Source: Cylindrodendrum hubeiense
Taxonomy: Eukaryota > Ascomycota > Sordariomycetes > Hypocreales > Nectriaceae
Assembly (NCBI GenBank): GCA_014621425.1
Contig: JAANBB010000345.1
Span: 1-44,239, forward strand
DNA length: 44,239 nucleotides
Reading direction: 5' to 3'
Of the stretch, positions 11,530-21,358 are shown one piece after another; position 1 is the stretch's first letter, and the number at the start of each line of letters is the position of its first letter. The notes under the pieces were generated by a model, which saw nothing but the letters and a program-made list of their open reading frames with translations, ran no database searches and was not told the origin of the DNA. A program made the translations under genes and the position numbers.

Positions 11530-13572
11530 CGTCGGTCGTGGTGGGATTGGGAGTCGGGGATCGATGAGTGGGAGGAACGGCGATGTTCAGATCCAGTGGA
11601 CTGGCCACGGTTGTGAGGATGCGGCAGCGGTTGTCGACGGCGGGACACAGGACGGCAGATGAGGTCTGGGGGAAGCGACTCGTAATGTCGCGTTGCTTCG
11701 CAAGCCGGCGGGTCCGAGCCGGGGGAGCTGATGAGCTTGTTGGAGCTGGTCAGCTTGGGATCCCAGGTTCTTGGTTGACGTCGTCGGTTTGGCGCAAGAT
11801 GGCTTGCTCCTCCCTGGTAGCGAGCCTAGCTTGATGCGCTCGGATGGGAAGTCGGGAACCACGTAGCCACTCGGTCGCTCAAGTGCTGAAAAGCGCTCTC
11901 TGTCGGGCCCGAGGATGACACAGAACGGAAGAGGTTGGATTGAATCGTTTCAAGGAGTGAATGGCGGGAGAAGGTGAGGCAACGACGGCTTGCAACCCTG
12001 AGTGCATTCAGCGTCGTAACTCTCAACCCCCCAAACCCGAGTGCGAGGCCCCCTGTTTGTCCTTGTAGGCGTCCGCCGAAGTGGGGGGCGCCAATGGGAG
12101 CGCCTTGGGCGATCCTTGAAGCTGTCGCCAGCCCGCTCTGGACCCTCTCTGGACCCCCTCAGTTCCCGTACCGCGTACCTCCGTATTGGCTTAGTGCTAG
12201 GGCGCTGGGAACAGCCCGGTCGTCGGAATACGCGGGTTCGGAAATGGCTAGGTTCTGTCCGGTGAGGGTGGCCGCCGCTGATGTTTCCTCGGGTATTTAT
12301 TTTTGGTCGTGGCCGGGGTATCCTCCGGATGGAGATGTTGATAGAGGCTAATTATAATGGATGGGTTTGGAGAGGGGGGGCCTGCTGTAAAAGGACAAGG
12401 CAGATTGGGAGGCTGAAGAGAGCGGGTATTTGACTGCTGGGACTAAGATATGAATGACGATGGTCACGCTGGCGACAGCCCAATTGGGAAAGACGATCTA
12501 TCACGGGAGAACGCCCTGTCGTGAGCTGTACACTAGCAGCTATCGCTTTCCTGGTTGCGTGGTTCTCCAGGTGTCAGCGGCGATATGGTTGATTGGGTTG
12601 GCGTTCAGAGCTGTTCCGTCTTGGCTTAAGTCAATGCTGTCATCTGTTTCTGGGCGGATAAATTGGCTGGATGAGGATCCCCGCGCACTGCGGCTCGTGC
12701 AATTAATGAACGGCTCGACCCGCTGTTCGTCCAACTCCCGGGTAGCAAATCGCCTCCCGTCGATCGCTGCACGACCTGCTGGTGATTCGTGCGTGCTGTA
12801 CGGAGTAGGGAAGGCCATGTTGTAGCAGTGGACGAGAGGGGGCACTGAGGTCATTGAGGGTGTCCCTCGGCCTCATGGAGGAGCAACCTGTGCCAGACCC
12901 TCCCTCAACCACTGCAAATCTCGCCTGTAGCGAGCTGGTGAGACCCCGGGCTATAAGAAGGCGAACATGAGCAAAACCCACCAGTCTCAAGGCCGTACTG
13001 CTGTCCTGGCACCATTTCTCATCATCCGATCATACCAAGACGAGATTCCCCATCTTTGACATCACTTACCCGCTCCCCCCGCAGCGCTCCGCTCTCCGAG
13101 TGAACCCCGCCAAGCGCTACTAGAGTTCGTTTTCGGCTGCAGCCTCTGGTCGTCGGAATGGCGGGATGTTCTGGCCGAATGCATCAGTAGCCAAGGGTAA
13201 CTCTGAAAAGTGTCTCAAGGGAGAACAGACAAGGTCGCTCTTCCACAGCCCCAACTTCGACCGGAAGGAGCTAGAATAAAAGACTTCGCATCTCTTGTAA
13301 GAAATCAGATGAAGTTAAACGTTGACCATTTGTCCCAACGGCGGTGCGCGTCTGCAGATCCAACACTCACGTAGCACATGGCAGGCGCTCACTTTAGAGT
13401 ACATAGGTGCATGTACCCATTAAACTTCCCGTTATCGTGCGTATTGCATCTCCCCCACACTCCCTCAACCTCAACCGACATCACTTTACCTTGCCACCAA
13501 CGAACCCACTGAACGAACCCACGGACCGACCATCCACGCTACAGAGCGCTCTTCCATCTCCCTCATGGAACC
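11530..13572. other. 2 kb divergent intergenic region
   Basis: It separates the start codons of the GRAM/VASt gene (minus) and the MIT-like gene (plus), so both promoters should lie here. A CCAAT pentamer is present near 12092 and a TACGGAGTA motif at 12799-12807. The last 150 bases before 13573 are C/A-rich, like a fungal 5' leader. No convincing gene was found; open frames are GC-driven. Confidence 0.55.
12799..12807. promoter_or_regulatory. TACGGAGTA motif, copy 2
   Basis: Exact reverse complement of TACTCCGTA in the divergent region between the GRAM/VASt and MIT-like genes, 766 bp before the latter's ATG. A near copy, TACCTCCGTA, lies at 12176-12185 in the same region. Confidence 0.5.
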
Positions 13573-15069
13573 ATGGATTCCTCGCCGCTCGTAAAGGCGC
13601 ACGATCATGCGCGCGCCGCCGCCGTCGCAACCCGCCATTCCTCCGACACCGTTGTAGCGATCAACGAGCATACCCAGGCTGCCGGCGAGTTTGCCCACGC
13701 CGCCAGGTCCACCTCCAGCGTCGAGGCCCTGCGCACCCTCAAGCTTCTCGAGGAGCATCACCGAAAGCTCGCCGAGATCCTCAAGATCCCCTCCGAACCG
13801 ACCTCGCAGACGAGCGATTCCGACCAGAACGAGAAGTCCTCCGACAAAGACCACACCGGCCAAGATGCCCATACCAAGAAGGAATCTACGGGCGAGTCTT
13901 CCGCTTCTAAGAAGCCGAGTCCGCCCACACAGCGCCGATATGCATCCCGCGAAATGTCTTCGTCCATCGCCAGCAACCTGGCCACGGCCCGAGGTATTCG
14001 ATCCAAGTATCGAGGACAGCCGCTCGCACCTAGCGTCTCCAACGATCAGGCACCCGGCAATGTTGATGCGCTCTCCCGCCCACATGGACCCAAGGCCAAG
14101 ATGCAGAATATAATTGATCACCAACCTGGAAAGCCCACCTGGGTTCCCCCAGCTCCATCTCAGCAAAGATCCGAAAGCCACGGAAAGAATACTGCGTCAT
14201 CACGACCGGATGCGGCCCCGGCGGTAGTCGACGATGGAGGATATACCCGCTTTTACAACACGTTTGGGAGCTTGATCAACAAAATCTCGGCCCCCCTGGC
14301 CTTTGCCGGACTGCCGCTGATCCAGGAAGAGTCGACCATATCAGAGCAACCCGAGACCCCCGAGACATCCCCTACAAAGCGTAGCCATCTCAAAGCCTCG
14401 CCATCCAAGATCTTGGAACCAGACCTATCCAAAATATACTCCAGGGCAACCATGCAAGCGCTAGCCAGAGAGGGGCATGGTCCCAATGACTCGTTCTACG
14501 TTGTGCCAACAACAGGCCACACCATGTCTTATGCCAATATCCTCAGCTTTGCCGAGAAGGAAAAGAGGCGCCTCGGGGCTTCATCCCACACTGAGATCCT
14601 TAACGCCCCTGAAGAGGAAGATGACGACTTTGTTGATGCCCGAGAAGCCCCTGCGCCGCTTTCTCCTGGAGCCAAACGCCGTATTGGTCGCGCAAATACT
14701 GACAGGGAGCTCAACAACACCATCGAAGAACTGTATACGGAAAACAAGTCACTCAAGGACATGCTCGACAAACTCACCAAACGGCTCCACGCCTTTGAAG
14801 CAAGTGCTCAAAACTCTGCAATGGCTCTCGCTGAGAGCTACCGTCTGATGCGTCCTGGGTCTCCCACGGCGGTCAGTAAGACCAACGATGAGGCCATCCG
14901 CAAGAAGAATCAAGAGATGGAGGAGCAACTGGCAGCTGCGGTGAAGCAGATGGAGCGACTCGAGAAGGATAATAGAAAGATGCAGAAAACGCTAGAAAAG
15001 TACCGCGAGAAGTGGGAGGTGCTAAAGGCCGGGGCCAAGGCTCGCAGGGAGGCTCAGGGGGGCGGGTGA
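13573..15069 (+). CDS. MIT-like domain and coiled-coil protein, 498 aa, intronless
   Basis: The start ATG has the context ACCATGG. Residues about 5-70 form an Ala-rich helical region (PLVKAHDHARAAAVATRHSS onward, then LRTLKLLEEHHRKLAEILK) with the three-helix look of an MIT (microtubule-interacting and trafficking) domain. Residues 75-220 are polar and disordered. A short hydrophobic conserved-looking patch lies at about 227-252 (FYNTFGSLINKISAPLAFAG). The C-terminal third is coiled coil: about 375-415 (ELNNTIEELYTENKSLKDML) and 440-490. MIT plus C-terminal coiled coil is also the plan of Atg38/NRBF2, the autophagy PI3-kinase subunit, so that is one candidate identity, but I see no diagnostic residue. 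The stop is 276 bp from the convergent JmjC gene's stop. Coding status is secure; function is not. Confidence 0.8.
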   Translation: MDSSPLVKAHDHARAAAVATRHSSDTVVAINEHTQAAGEFAHAARSTSSVEALRTLKLLEEHHRKLAEILKIPSEPTSQTSDSDQNEKSSDKDHTGQDAHTKKESTGESSASKKPSPPTQRRYASREMSSSIASNLATARGIRSKYRGQPLAPSVSNDQAPGNVDALSRPHGPKAKMQNIIDHQPGKPTWVPPAPSQQRSESHGKNTASSRPDAAPAVVDDGGYTRFYNTFGSLINKISAPLAFAGLPLIQEESTISEQPETPETSPTKRSHLKASPSKILEPDLSKIYSRATMQALAREGHGPNDSFYVVPTTGHTMSYANILSFAEKEKRRLGASSHTEILNAPEEEDDDFVDAREAPAPLSPGAKRRIGRANTDRELNNTIEELYTENKSLKDMLDKLTKRLHAFEASAQNSAMALAESYRLMRPGSPTAVSKTNDEAIRKKNQEMEEQLAAAVKQMERLEKDNRKMQKTLEKYREKWEVLKAGAKARREAQGGG

Positions 15070-15345
15070 TAGTGTGGAAGATGCTGCGGCGGCTTCTGGA
15101 CAGGGTTGATTTTAGGGAGCAGTCAGATCTCATGCGTATTTTAGTCTGAAATATTTACTAGTCACAAAGGGTGCTCGTATTTTATTTACTGCTTAAGAAG
15201 CCAGCTCCCGTCTCGTGTGCTGTGTCTTATAGGGCCATGGCCAACATGTGGCACTGCGTTGAGCTCGATATTGTCTTCGAGGGTCTTAAAGAAGTTACTC
15301 ATATGTCCCACCACCGCCCGCCTTTTTATGAGATGGATATCCCGT

Positions 15346-16890
15346 CTAGTTCCACCAAAAACTTACACTGAAGCTCACACTCAGACTCCGAACATAATGC
15401 CACCAGCCGATAGGAATCAGCAGGGTGTCCCCAGGTTCCAGGATGCACTCCCGATACTCGACGCCCTCGAGCTCCTCCTTCATCCGCCGCACATCATCCT
15501 CGCTCACGCCGTCCGGCAGCGGATCCCAGCCCTCGATGACGCCGACGTCGAGCGCACTGGTGTTACTCATGTCGACGCCGTGCTCCGGGCTGCGCGGCCG
15601 CATGTGGCGCGTAGCCCCCGGCGGGTACAGCCGCAGGTACTTTGCGCCGACGGCCTGGCACAGCAGGTTATGGTAGCCGTCGGTATGCAGCGGTGTGATG
15701 GTGCACGCAGGGCCGAACCAGGCGTTGAGCTGTGGCACGTCGACGGGCGGTTTGTCGTGCAAGGGCGAGAGCGGGTGGCCGGGGACGTCCGCCCAACAGA
15801 AGTCAGGGACGCAGATGTCGTTGCGCAAAGACGGGATCTGCTGGAAGAGGTTGTGCTGGGCGAGATAGCCGGTGGGCGATGGAGATGGCGCGGTTGGCCA
15901 TGCGGACTTGGGGTTGTCGACGTAGCGGTCGAGAAACTCGCGGAACTGTATCAACTCCTGCCCCCAGCCGTCGTCGACGTAGCTCCTCCCAACCTCGACC
16001 GGCACGAGGCGTCTCCCGCCGAATGTCTTGGATAGCAGATACCCCGGGCTCTTCCATGGACAGTCCGTAAGGGCGGGCCAGTCTCCAATCAAATCGGTAA
16101 GGACGATAGGCCATGGCGCCCCTCCAGGGCTATTCATGTAGTCCTCGAACTGCTCCAGTGTCCACCCTGAATACCGCGGGCAAGCCCACTTCGGCGATAG
16201 CGATGGCCTCCCAAACGGCTCATCGGTTGAGAAGTTATGAGCAAGTACCGAGCGTTTTCGTTGGCGTTTCGATGGCCGCTCGTCGTCGTGCTCCTCGACC
16301 CCAGACCAGATTTCCTCGAGCATCTGCAATGTCTTCTCCAACCACTGTTGTCGACCGCCACCACCGGCTGTTATGAGCGCCCTATCAAGCTCTTTGACGA
16401 CATCGTCGAGTTTGTCTTCTGGGAGGGCTTGCGCGGCGAGAAGTGGTCGCAGGAGAAGGTGATGTGTTTCAAGGATGAGCGTGTCAGTGTAGATCTGTCG
16501 CCAGATGGCCGGGAGGCGGTCGTAGCGGTACGCGTAGAACTTGGAGTTGGATACGGAGACGAGGTCCGCAACTCTCTTCTTGAACAGCGCCTCGTCTACT
16601 CCGTGGGCCGCACTGGGATCTGCTGCTAGGGCGTTGTGAAGCTTGATGAGCACGCGAGCTTGCCGAGAGAGCAGCTCCGTCACAGCCACCACAGCCGGAT
16701 CCCGTGCATCGTGTCCCTCTTGGGGGGCTCTGTCGTTGTTCTTCCCGTCATCGGATTTTCCCTCTTCACTACCCTTGAGTGCAGGTAGCCTCCCCGGCGT
16801 GTTGGCCTGGCGGTGATACGAGGGTTGAGCAACCGCATGAGCCGCATCCAGGTATCTGACGAGCAATTGCCCATGCGCCGCAGACCCCAT
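15346..16890 (-). CDS. JmjC-domain protein of the JMJD5/KDM8 type, 514 aa, intronless
   Basis: Predicted Fe(II)/2-oxoglutarate-dependent oxygenase. The N-terminal half (about 50-220) is helical, as in JMJD5. The C-terminal half is a cupin-8/JmjC domain: it opens with WTLEQFEDYMNSPGGAPWPIV, and the iron triad is visible as H402 and D404 in TPLHTDGYHN and H498 in IGWWHYVRSL. The domain ends in SVSFWWN at the very C-terminus, the usual end of this family. All three iron ligands are present, so activity is expected; the substrate (protein hydroxylation in animal JMJD5) cannot be read from sequence. The gene is convergent with the MIT-like gene and lies 518 bp downstream of the MDV1 stop on the same strand. 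The start is the first ATG of the frame. Confidence 0.88.
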   Translation of the reverse strand: MGSAAHGQLLVRYLDAAHAVAQPSYHRQANTPGRLPALKGSEEGKSDDGKNNDRAPQEGHDARDPAVVAVTELLSRQARVLIKLHNALAADPSAAHGVDEALFKKRVADLVSVSNSKFYAYRYDRLPAIWRQIYTDTLILETHHLLLRPLLAAQALPEDKLDDVVKELDRALITAGGGGRQQWLEKTLQMLEEIWSGVEEHDDERPSKRQRKRSVLAHNFSTDEPFGRPSLSPKWACPRYSGWTLEQFEDYMNSPGGAPWPIVLTDLIGDWPALTDCPWKSPGYLLSKTFGGRRLVPVEVGRSYVDDGWGQELIQFREFLDRYVDNPKSAWPTAPSPSPTGYLAQHNLFQQIPSLRNDICVPDFCWADVPGHPLSPLHDKPPVDVPQLNAWFGPACTITPLHTDGYHNLLCQAVGAKYLRLYPPGATRHMRPRSPEHGVDMSNTSALDVGVIEGWDPLPDGVSEDDVRRMKEELEGVEYRECILEPGDTLLIPIGWWHYVRSLSVSFSVSFWWN

Positions 16891-17408
16891 GTTTCAATGC
16901 GGCGCCTCGCTAATGACCGCGACTTTATGCACCGAGCAACGAGGGTCGCACCGGATTATGCGACCTGCGGTTTCTGGCAGGTGGCATCGCTTGATGCCCA
17001 GGCCAGGGATTGTTTTTGTTGAATTCGATGTTGGGAGGATGCGAGGTCTATAGGTGAGCACCTAGTAAATATTGCGGTTGTGGATAGCTGTAAGACCACC
17101 ACCATACGATACTCCCAGCTTGGAACGGACCACCTCGGAACATTTACTTTCCAAAACCAGCTCGCCTTGATTGAGTTTCGCCAAACCCCAGCAATTACTT
17201 ATCACATGGACTATCCCTGTAGAGATGCCGAATGAGCCCTGGTGTGGATTTTCGTTCAAAGTGTTCGACATCATCAAACTGGCTGAGATACCCTACACAC
17301 TCTACGCAACACCATCGCCACTAGCTCTGGTACCTCACATCAATCGCATGTAGAGCGCTTCAAATGTTCAAATCGCTTTGAGTGGATTTTATATCTCACA
17401 TATGCTCT
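16891..17408. other. Intergenic region between MDV1 3' end and JmjC gene start
   Basis: These 518 bases must hold the 3' UTR of MDV1 and the promoter of the JmjC gene, both on the minus strand. I see no gene, repeat or obvious regulatory motif. Confidence 0.6.
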
Positions 17409-19573
17409 CTAACATGTCCATACTCCAACAGTGCCATCCCGCCTGCCCTCGACCAGATAACCATCTCTTACACGTACACGTTCCACAATGGCGGGAGTCT
17501 TGCCCTCCTCGGCCGCGGCGATGCCAGCGCCGCAGTCCCATTGTCGCCCCTCGACCTTATCGTACACCTTCACTATGTCTTCGCCGGCCGCACTTACAAT
17601 TCTTCGTGTATCAAACATCATGCTAGTGACGGGGTTGTCGTACGCATAAGCGTCATAGATGGATCCTGTTCGGAGATCCCATATCTGGTCCAAAGTTAGC
17701 TCACGACTCCAGCATAATCGAGAGAAGAACGTACTCTAATGCTTCTATCCGCGCTTCCAGTAACCAGATGGACGTCATCGAACTGCAAGCATGTCACGGC
17801 GTCCGTGTGACCAACTAGACTTCGATGGACCTGTCCGCTTCGGAGATCCCAAAGACGGACCATGCCATCGGCAGTACCGCACGCGAGAGCAGTCTCAAAT
17901 ACTTGCAGGGCGCCCACAAAGTCTGCTGAGCTGGACTGGGATCGCCCAGTAGGCCTCCAGGTGCTCTCGGTATTACCCAGGTTGGCGGCGGCTGCCCACA
18001 TCACGTCCAGTGTTTGCACGCAGCGACCCTTTTCGAGGTCCCAATGGCGGATAGTCTTGTCTGCGGAGCCCGATACCAAAACATCTCCCCGGAAGTGAAG
18101 TGCCGTGATCTCATCCACATGCGCCTCAAGTGTAAAGAGCGGGCAGTCAGCCATGCTGCCCGGGGGAGGCTCAATGTGATCGTCGGCTCCGAACGCGATG
18201 GCATCCTCATCTTCGTCATCCTTCCCGAGTCCACCGTGCGGGTCGTACTGCGCTCGACTGAGATCCCACAGCTTGATCGTGGCATCCATGGATCCTGTCG
18301 CTAGAATGTTGTCTTCAACCTGCAGAGTGCGCACCGATGCCGTATGGCCCTCCAGGAAACCCATACACCTGCCCGCATTCAAATCCCAGACTCGAACGGT
18401 GTCATCAAGCGCGGCTGTAACCATCGTCCCAAAGGGGGCATCGAAATCCATTGCTGTGATGTTATCCTTGTGAGCGCGGATTTCGCGGATGTTGGTTCCT
18501 GGCTCGAAGTGCTCATGCAGTATTGGCATAGATTTCTTCCGGAGGACCTTCTTGGTTTTCCGGGTACTGCCCCCTGGGCCAGGCAGTTTCTGGTAGACGG
18601 ATTGTGACATGAAATCGGCATCGTGGTCATCAGCATCGCCGACGAGGTCCTGCTCGTCTTTCGTTCGCGTGTTTCGTGCTATCTCCTCCGCCTCATCAAC
18701 TAGAACCTGGGCTTCCTCTATCCGCACATCCATATCGACGACTAGAGAGATTAGCTTCAGATCCTATTGCCGTTGCCATGCGTACATACCGTCATGCTCA
18801 AGTAACGCCTCATCCTGCTCCAATACAGCCAGCCGGTCCAGAATTATCCTGCGCATCCCGTGCAGGTTGGCGATCTTGTTGTCGATTTCCCGAATCTCGT
18901 AACTGGCCATACTTTTTCGGGTACCCAAAAGCCCGAACTCATGCAGCATGGCGGCCCTCTCCTTTTTCAGTTGTGCGAGTCGCTTTGGGCTCCCCGGCGT
19001 CGCCTCCGTATCCTCGAGCATCTTGCGTCCGCGAGAAACCCTCCGTCGAAACTTCTTTCCCTCCTCGGTCAGCTCCGGGAAGCTTGCCTGGAAGCCTTGG
19101 AAGAGGGAGTAGGCGTTCGCGTGATCGGGAATGTTGGCGAGCAGCTCGTCGGGAAGATAGGTCAAGGCACGATGGCGAATCTCATGAGACGAGAGCTTGG
19201 AGCGCATGAGGTCGGTCGGGGTCGTCCTGGCCATCGAGAACATGCTTCGCTGGACCGTGGGCCGCTTCATCTGCTTGTGAACCTCGGCCATTGCGGTCGT
19301 GTAGTGAGCGGTGGCGGCGTCGGCATTGGGGCCCATCAAATGGCTGGCTGTGGTGGTGACCTTGCGGCCAAATGCCTCGAGACCGCGGGTCTGCCTCCAA
19401 TTAGCCTTATTCGCATTGGGTCATGCCGAGGCGGCAATGGATGGAGGGGAGGTGAGGGGACGAAGGGAGGAGGAATGACAGCGGCCGGGAGAGCGACATA
19501 CCGAGACGATGGACTGGTCGTCGTCGCCACCCATGTCATCGGGGAAGCCATAGTTGTTCTCTACGTCAGCCAT
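17409..19573 (-). CDS. MDV1: Mitochondrial division protein 1 (WD40 adaptor), 651 aa, 4 exons
   Basis: Adaptor that links the outer-membrane protein Fis1 to the dynamin Dnm1 during mitochondrial fission. Exons (minus): 19573-19502, 19390-18790, 18741-17735, 17684-17409; introns of 111, 48 and 50 nt with agreeing phases. The first exon encodes 24 acidic residues beginning [10 protein letters not shown]. Residues about 25-150 match the Fis1-binding N-terminal extension ([20 protein letters not shown]). A coiled coil runs from about 160 to 250. The C-terminal half has seven WD repeats, several ending in clear WD pairs ([41 protein letters not shown]), with an acidic loop between blades 2 and 3. 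The length agrees with other filamentous-fungal MDV1 proteins (about 650 aa). It is divergent from chorismate mutase with 809 bp between start codons. Confidence 0.93.
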
Positions 19574-19749
19574 GGCCGGGCGACTGCACGACTGTAGGGA
19601 CGCAGAGCCTGAGGGGTGTGGAGGGGGAGGCGGATTGTTGGGGGAGCGAAGACGGCGATGCTTCAGATGCGAAGTCGAAGATTTGGATTTGGATTTGGCG
19701 GTTCGCAAGGAGATTGGCCATGACGCGCGCCAGGATTACCTTGGGTCTT

Positions 19750-19781
19750 GTGCTAGGTCCAGTGCTAGGTCCAGTGCTGGG
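19750..19781. repeat. 12-bp direct repeat GTGCTAGGTCCA
   Basis: Two exact tandem copies of GTGCTAGGTCCA are followed by a partial third (GTGCTGGG). They lie about 180 bp upstream of the MDV1 start codon. Confidence 0.8.
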
Positions 19782-20187
19782 GGCAGCTGGACCGAGGCGC
19801 TAATGTCGCCGGGCCTCCTTCGAGCATAGGTACTGCGCCGCACAGATTAGGCGCTGGCGCCCCTGTAATTGGCCCGGGGCTGGTGCTCGACTCGGGGCTA
19901 GCATGTTGGCCCTAGCCTGCTGCTGGTCATCGCTGGTATCAGTGGGAGAACAGTGGCTGGCCGTCCCAACGGCCCCCAACCAGCCCTGTGGCCTGCCTGG
20001 AGCGGCCTGGAACATGCCTGGAGCATGGCCTGGCAAAGCCCGACGAGCCCTGTGCGAGCTCCACTGCTGAGCTCCGAAGACGAAGGCTACCCCTCGTCCC
20101 CCTCCACAATCCCACGACTTTTTTGCGCGGGCACGGGCTAAAAAGCGGCCTCCACTGCCGGCCACCATGCCCGCCCGCATTGAGCAT

Positions 20188-20194
20188 TGAGTCA
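20188..20194. promoter_or_regulatory. TGAGTCA, candidate CpcA/Gcn4 site upstream of chorismate mutase
   Basis: An exact match to TGASTCA, the site of the amino-acid starvation regulator Gcn4/CpcA/CPC1, lies 189 bp before the chorismate mutase ATG. The position and the pathway fit cross-pathway control. The 7-mer is common by chance (about five expected in this window, and at least four others are seen, three of them inside coding sequence), so this is only a candidate. Confidence 0.35.
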
Positions 20195-20382
20195 ACTCCC
20201 GGATGCGCTTGTCCGCAATCACAACCCGTCTCGTCATCAACAGCTGCTTAGCTTCTCCCAGCTCCGCCCGCACTCTGTCAAACTCTCTCCTTCCAGTCGC
20301 GAGATCACCGCAACGCCTCCCTACAACTCGAAGCGCGGTAACCCGAGCCCGACGTCTCCCAATTGGCCTTGCAACGACGAGT

Positions 20383-21352
20383 ATGGATTCTGTCATCGAC
20401 ATGGCCGATGCCGCTCACGCCCTGGATCTTGCCCGGATCCGCTTCCAGCTCATGTGCGCTCGCCTACCAACCCCAGATCCCAGGACTGCCCCGTGCTAAC
20501 GTGGACAGTCGGCTCGAGGATACCATCACCTTTCATCTTATTGAGCGTGTGCAGTTTGCTTTGAACAGCGTAAGTTGCACGAGGCCCTGCGCTCATGCAA
20601 CCCCCTGCCGCATTTCCGTTGTCGCATCATCCTTGGACCCGCTGGACGTGCCCAACTGACCATCGTGCTTCAACCACAACTAGAAAATCTACGCCCCTGG
20701 CACCCTGAACCTGCCGGATTCTGATCTGAGCTTCCTGGACTGGTACTTCCGCGAGCAGGAGAAGCTGCAGTCTCTGATCCGCCGCTTCGAGTCTCCCGAC
20801 GAGTACCCCTTCTTCCCGGACGCCCTCCAGAAGCCCCTCCTCAAGCCTCTCAACTATCCCAAGATCCTCTACGATAACGACGTCAACGTCAACGATAAGA
20901 TCAAGCAATTCTACGTCGAGAAGTTCCTCCCTGCAGTATGTCCCGACTTCGGCCGTGAGGAGCGCGGCGAGTCGCAGGAGAACTACGGTTCGACTGCGAC
21001 GTGCGATATTGCTTGCCTGCAGGCCCTCTCCCGTAGGATTCACTTCGGCAAGTTCGTCGCTGAGTCCAAATTCCGATCAGAAGAAGAGAAGTACATTCGT
21101 CTCATCAAGGCCGAGGACCGGGAGGGCATTGCGGAGTCCATCACCAACGCTGCCGTAGAGAAGAAGGTGCTTGAGCGTCTCCGCCTCAAGGCCCTAACAT
21201 ACGGCAGGGACCCGTCGATCCCAGACGGAACCGACGGCCACGCCAAGATTAACGTCGATGCCGTGGTATCAATGTACAAGGACTTCGTTATCCCGTTGAC
21301 CAAGGAGGTGGAGGTGGAGTACTTGATGCAGCGGCTGGAGCCCGCTCCTTGA
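20383..21352 (+). CDS. ARO7: Chorismate mutase, AroQ (yeast Aro7) type, 266 aa, 3 exons
   Basis: Converts chorismate to prephenate, the first committed step to phenylalanine and tyrosine. Exons: 20383-20453, 20509-20569, 20684-21352; introns 55 and 114 nt, phases agree. The all-helical fold is recognisable throughout ([74 protein letters not shown]). Residues equivalent to yeast active-site Arg16, Arg157, Lys168, Thr242 and Glu246 are all present. The residue aligned with yeast Thr226, a tryptophan/tyrosine regulatory switch, is Asn here. The ATG at 20383 has a strong context (A at -3, G at +4). An in-frame ATG at 20203 would add 60 basic residues. Its stop lies 6 bp from that of the convergent BCP1 gene. 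Confidence 0.95.
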
Positions 21353-21358
21353 TGTCAT

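Larger units (their letters stand above)
19574..20382. other. Divergent intergenic region MDV1 / chorismate mutase
   Basis: The 809 bp between the two start codons should carry both promoters. It includes a two-copy 12-bp direct repeat at 19750-19773, a TGAGTCA site at 20188-20194 and an open frame continuous with chorismate mutase from 20203. No separate gene was recognised. Confidence 0.55.

Noticed and set aside
15217..16035. 272-codon plus-strand frame
   Set aside because: Antisense shadow of the JmjC gene, whose domain motifs are clear on the other strand.
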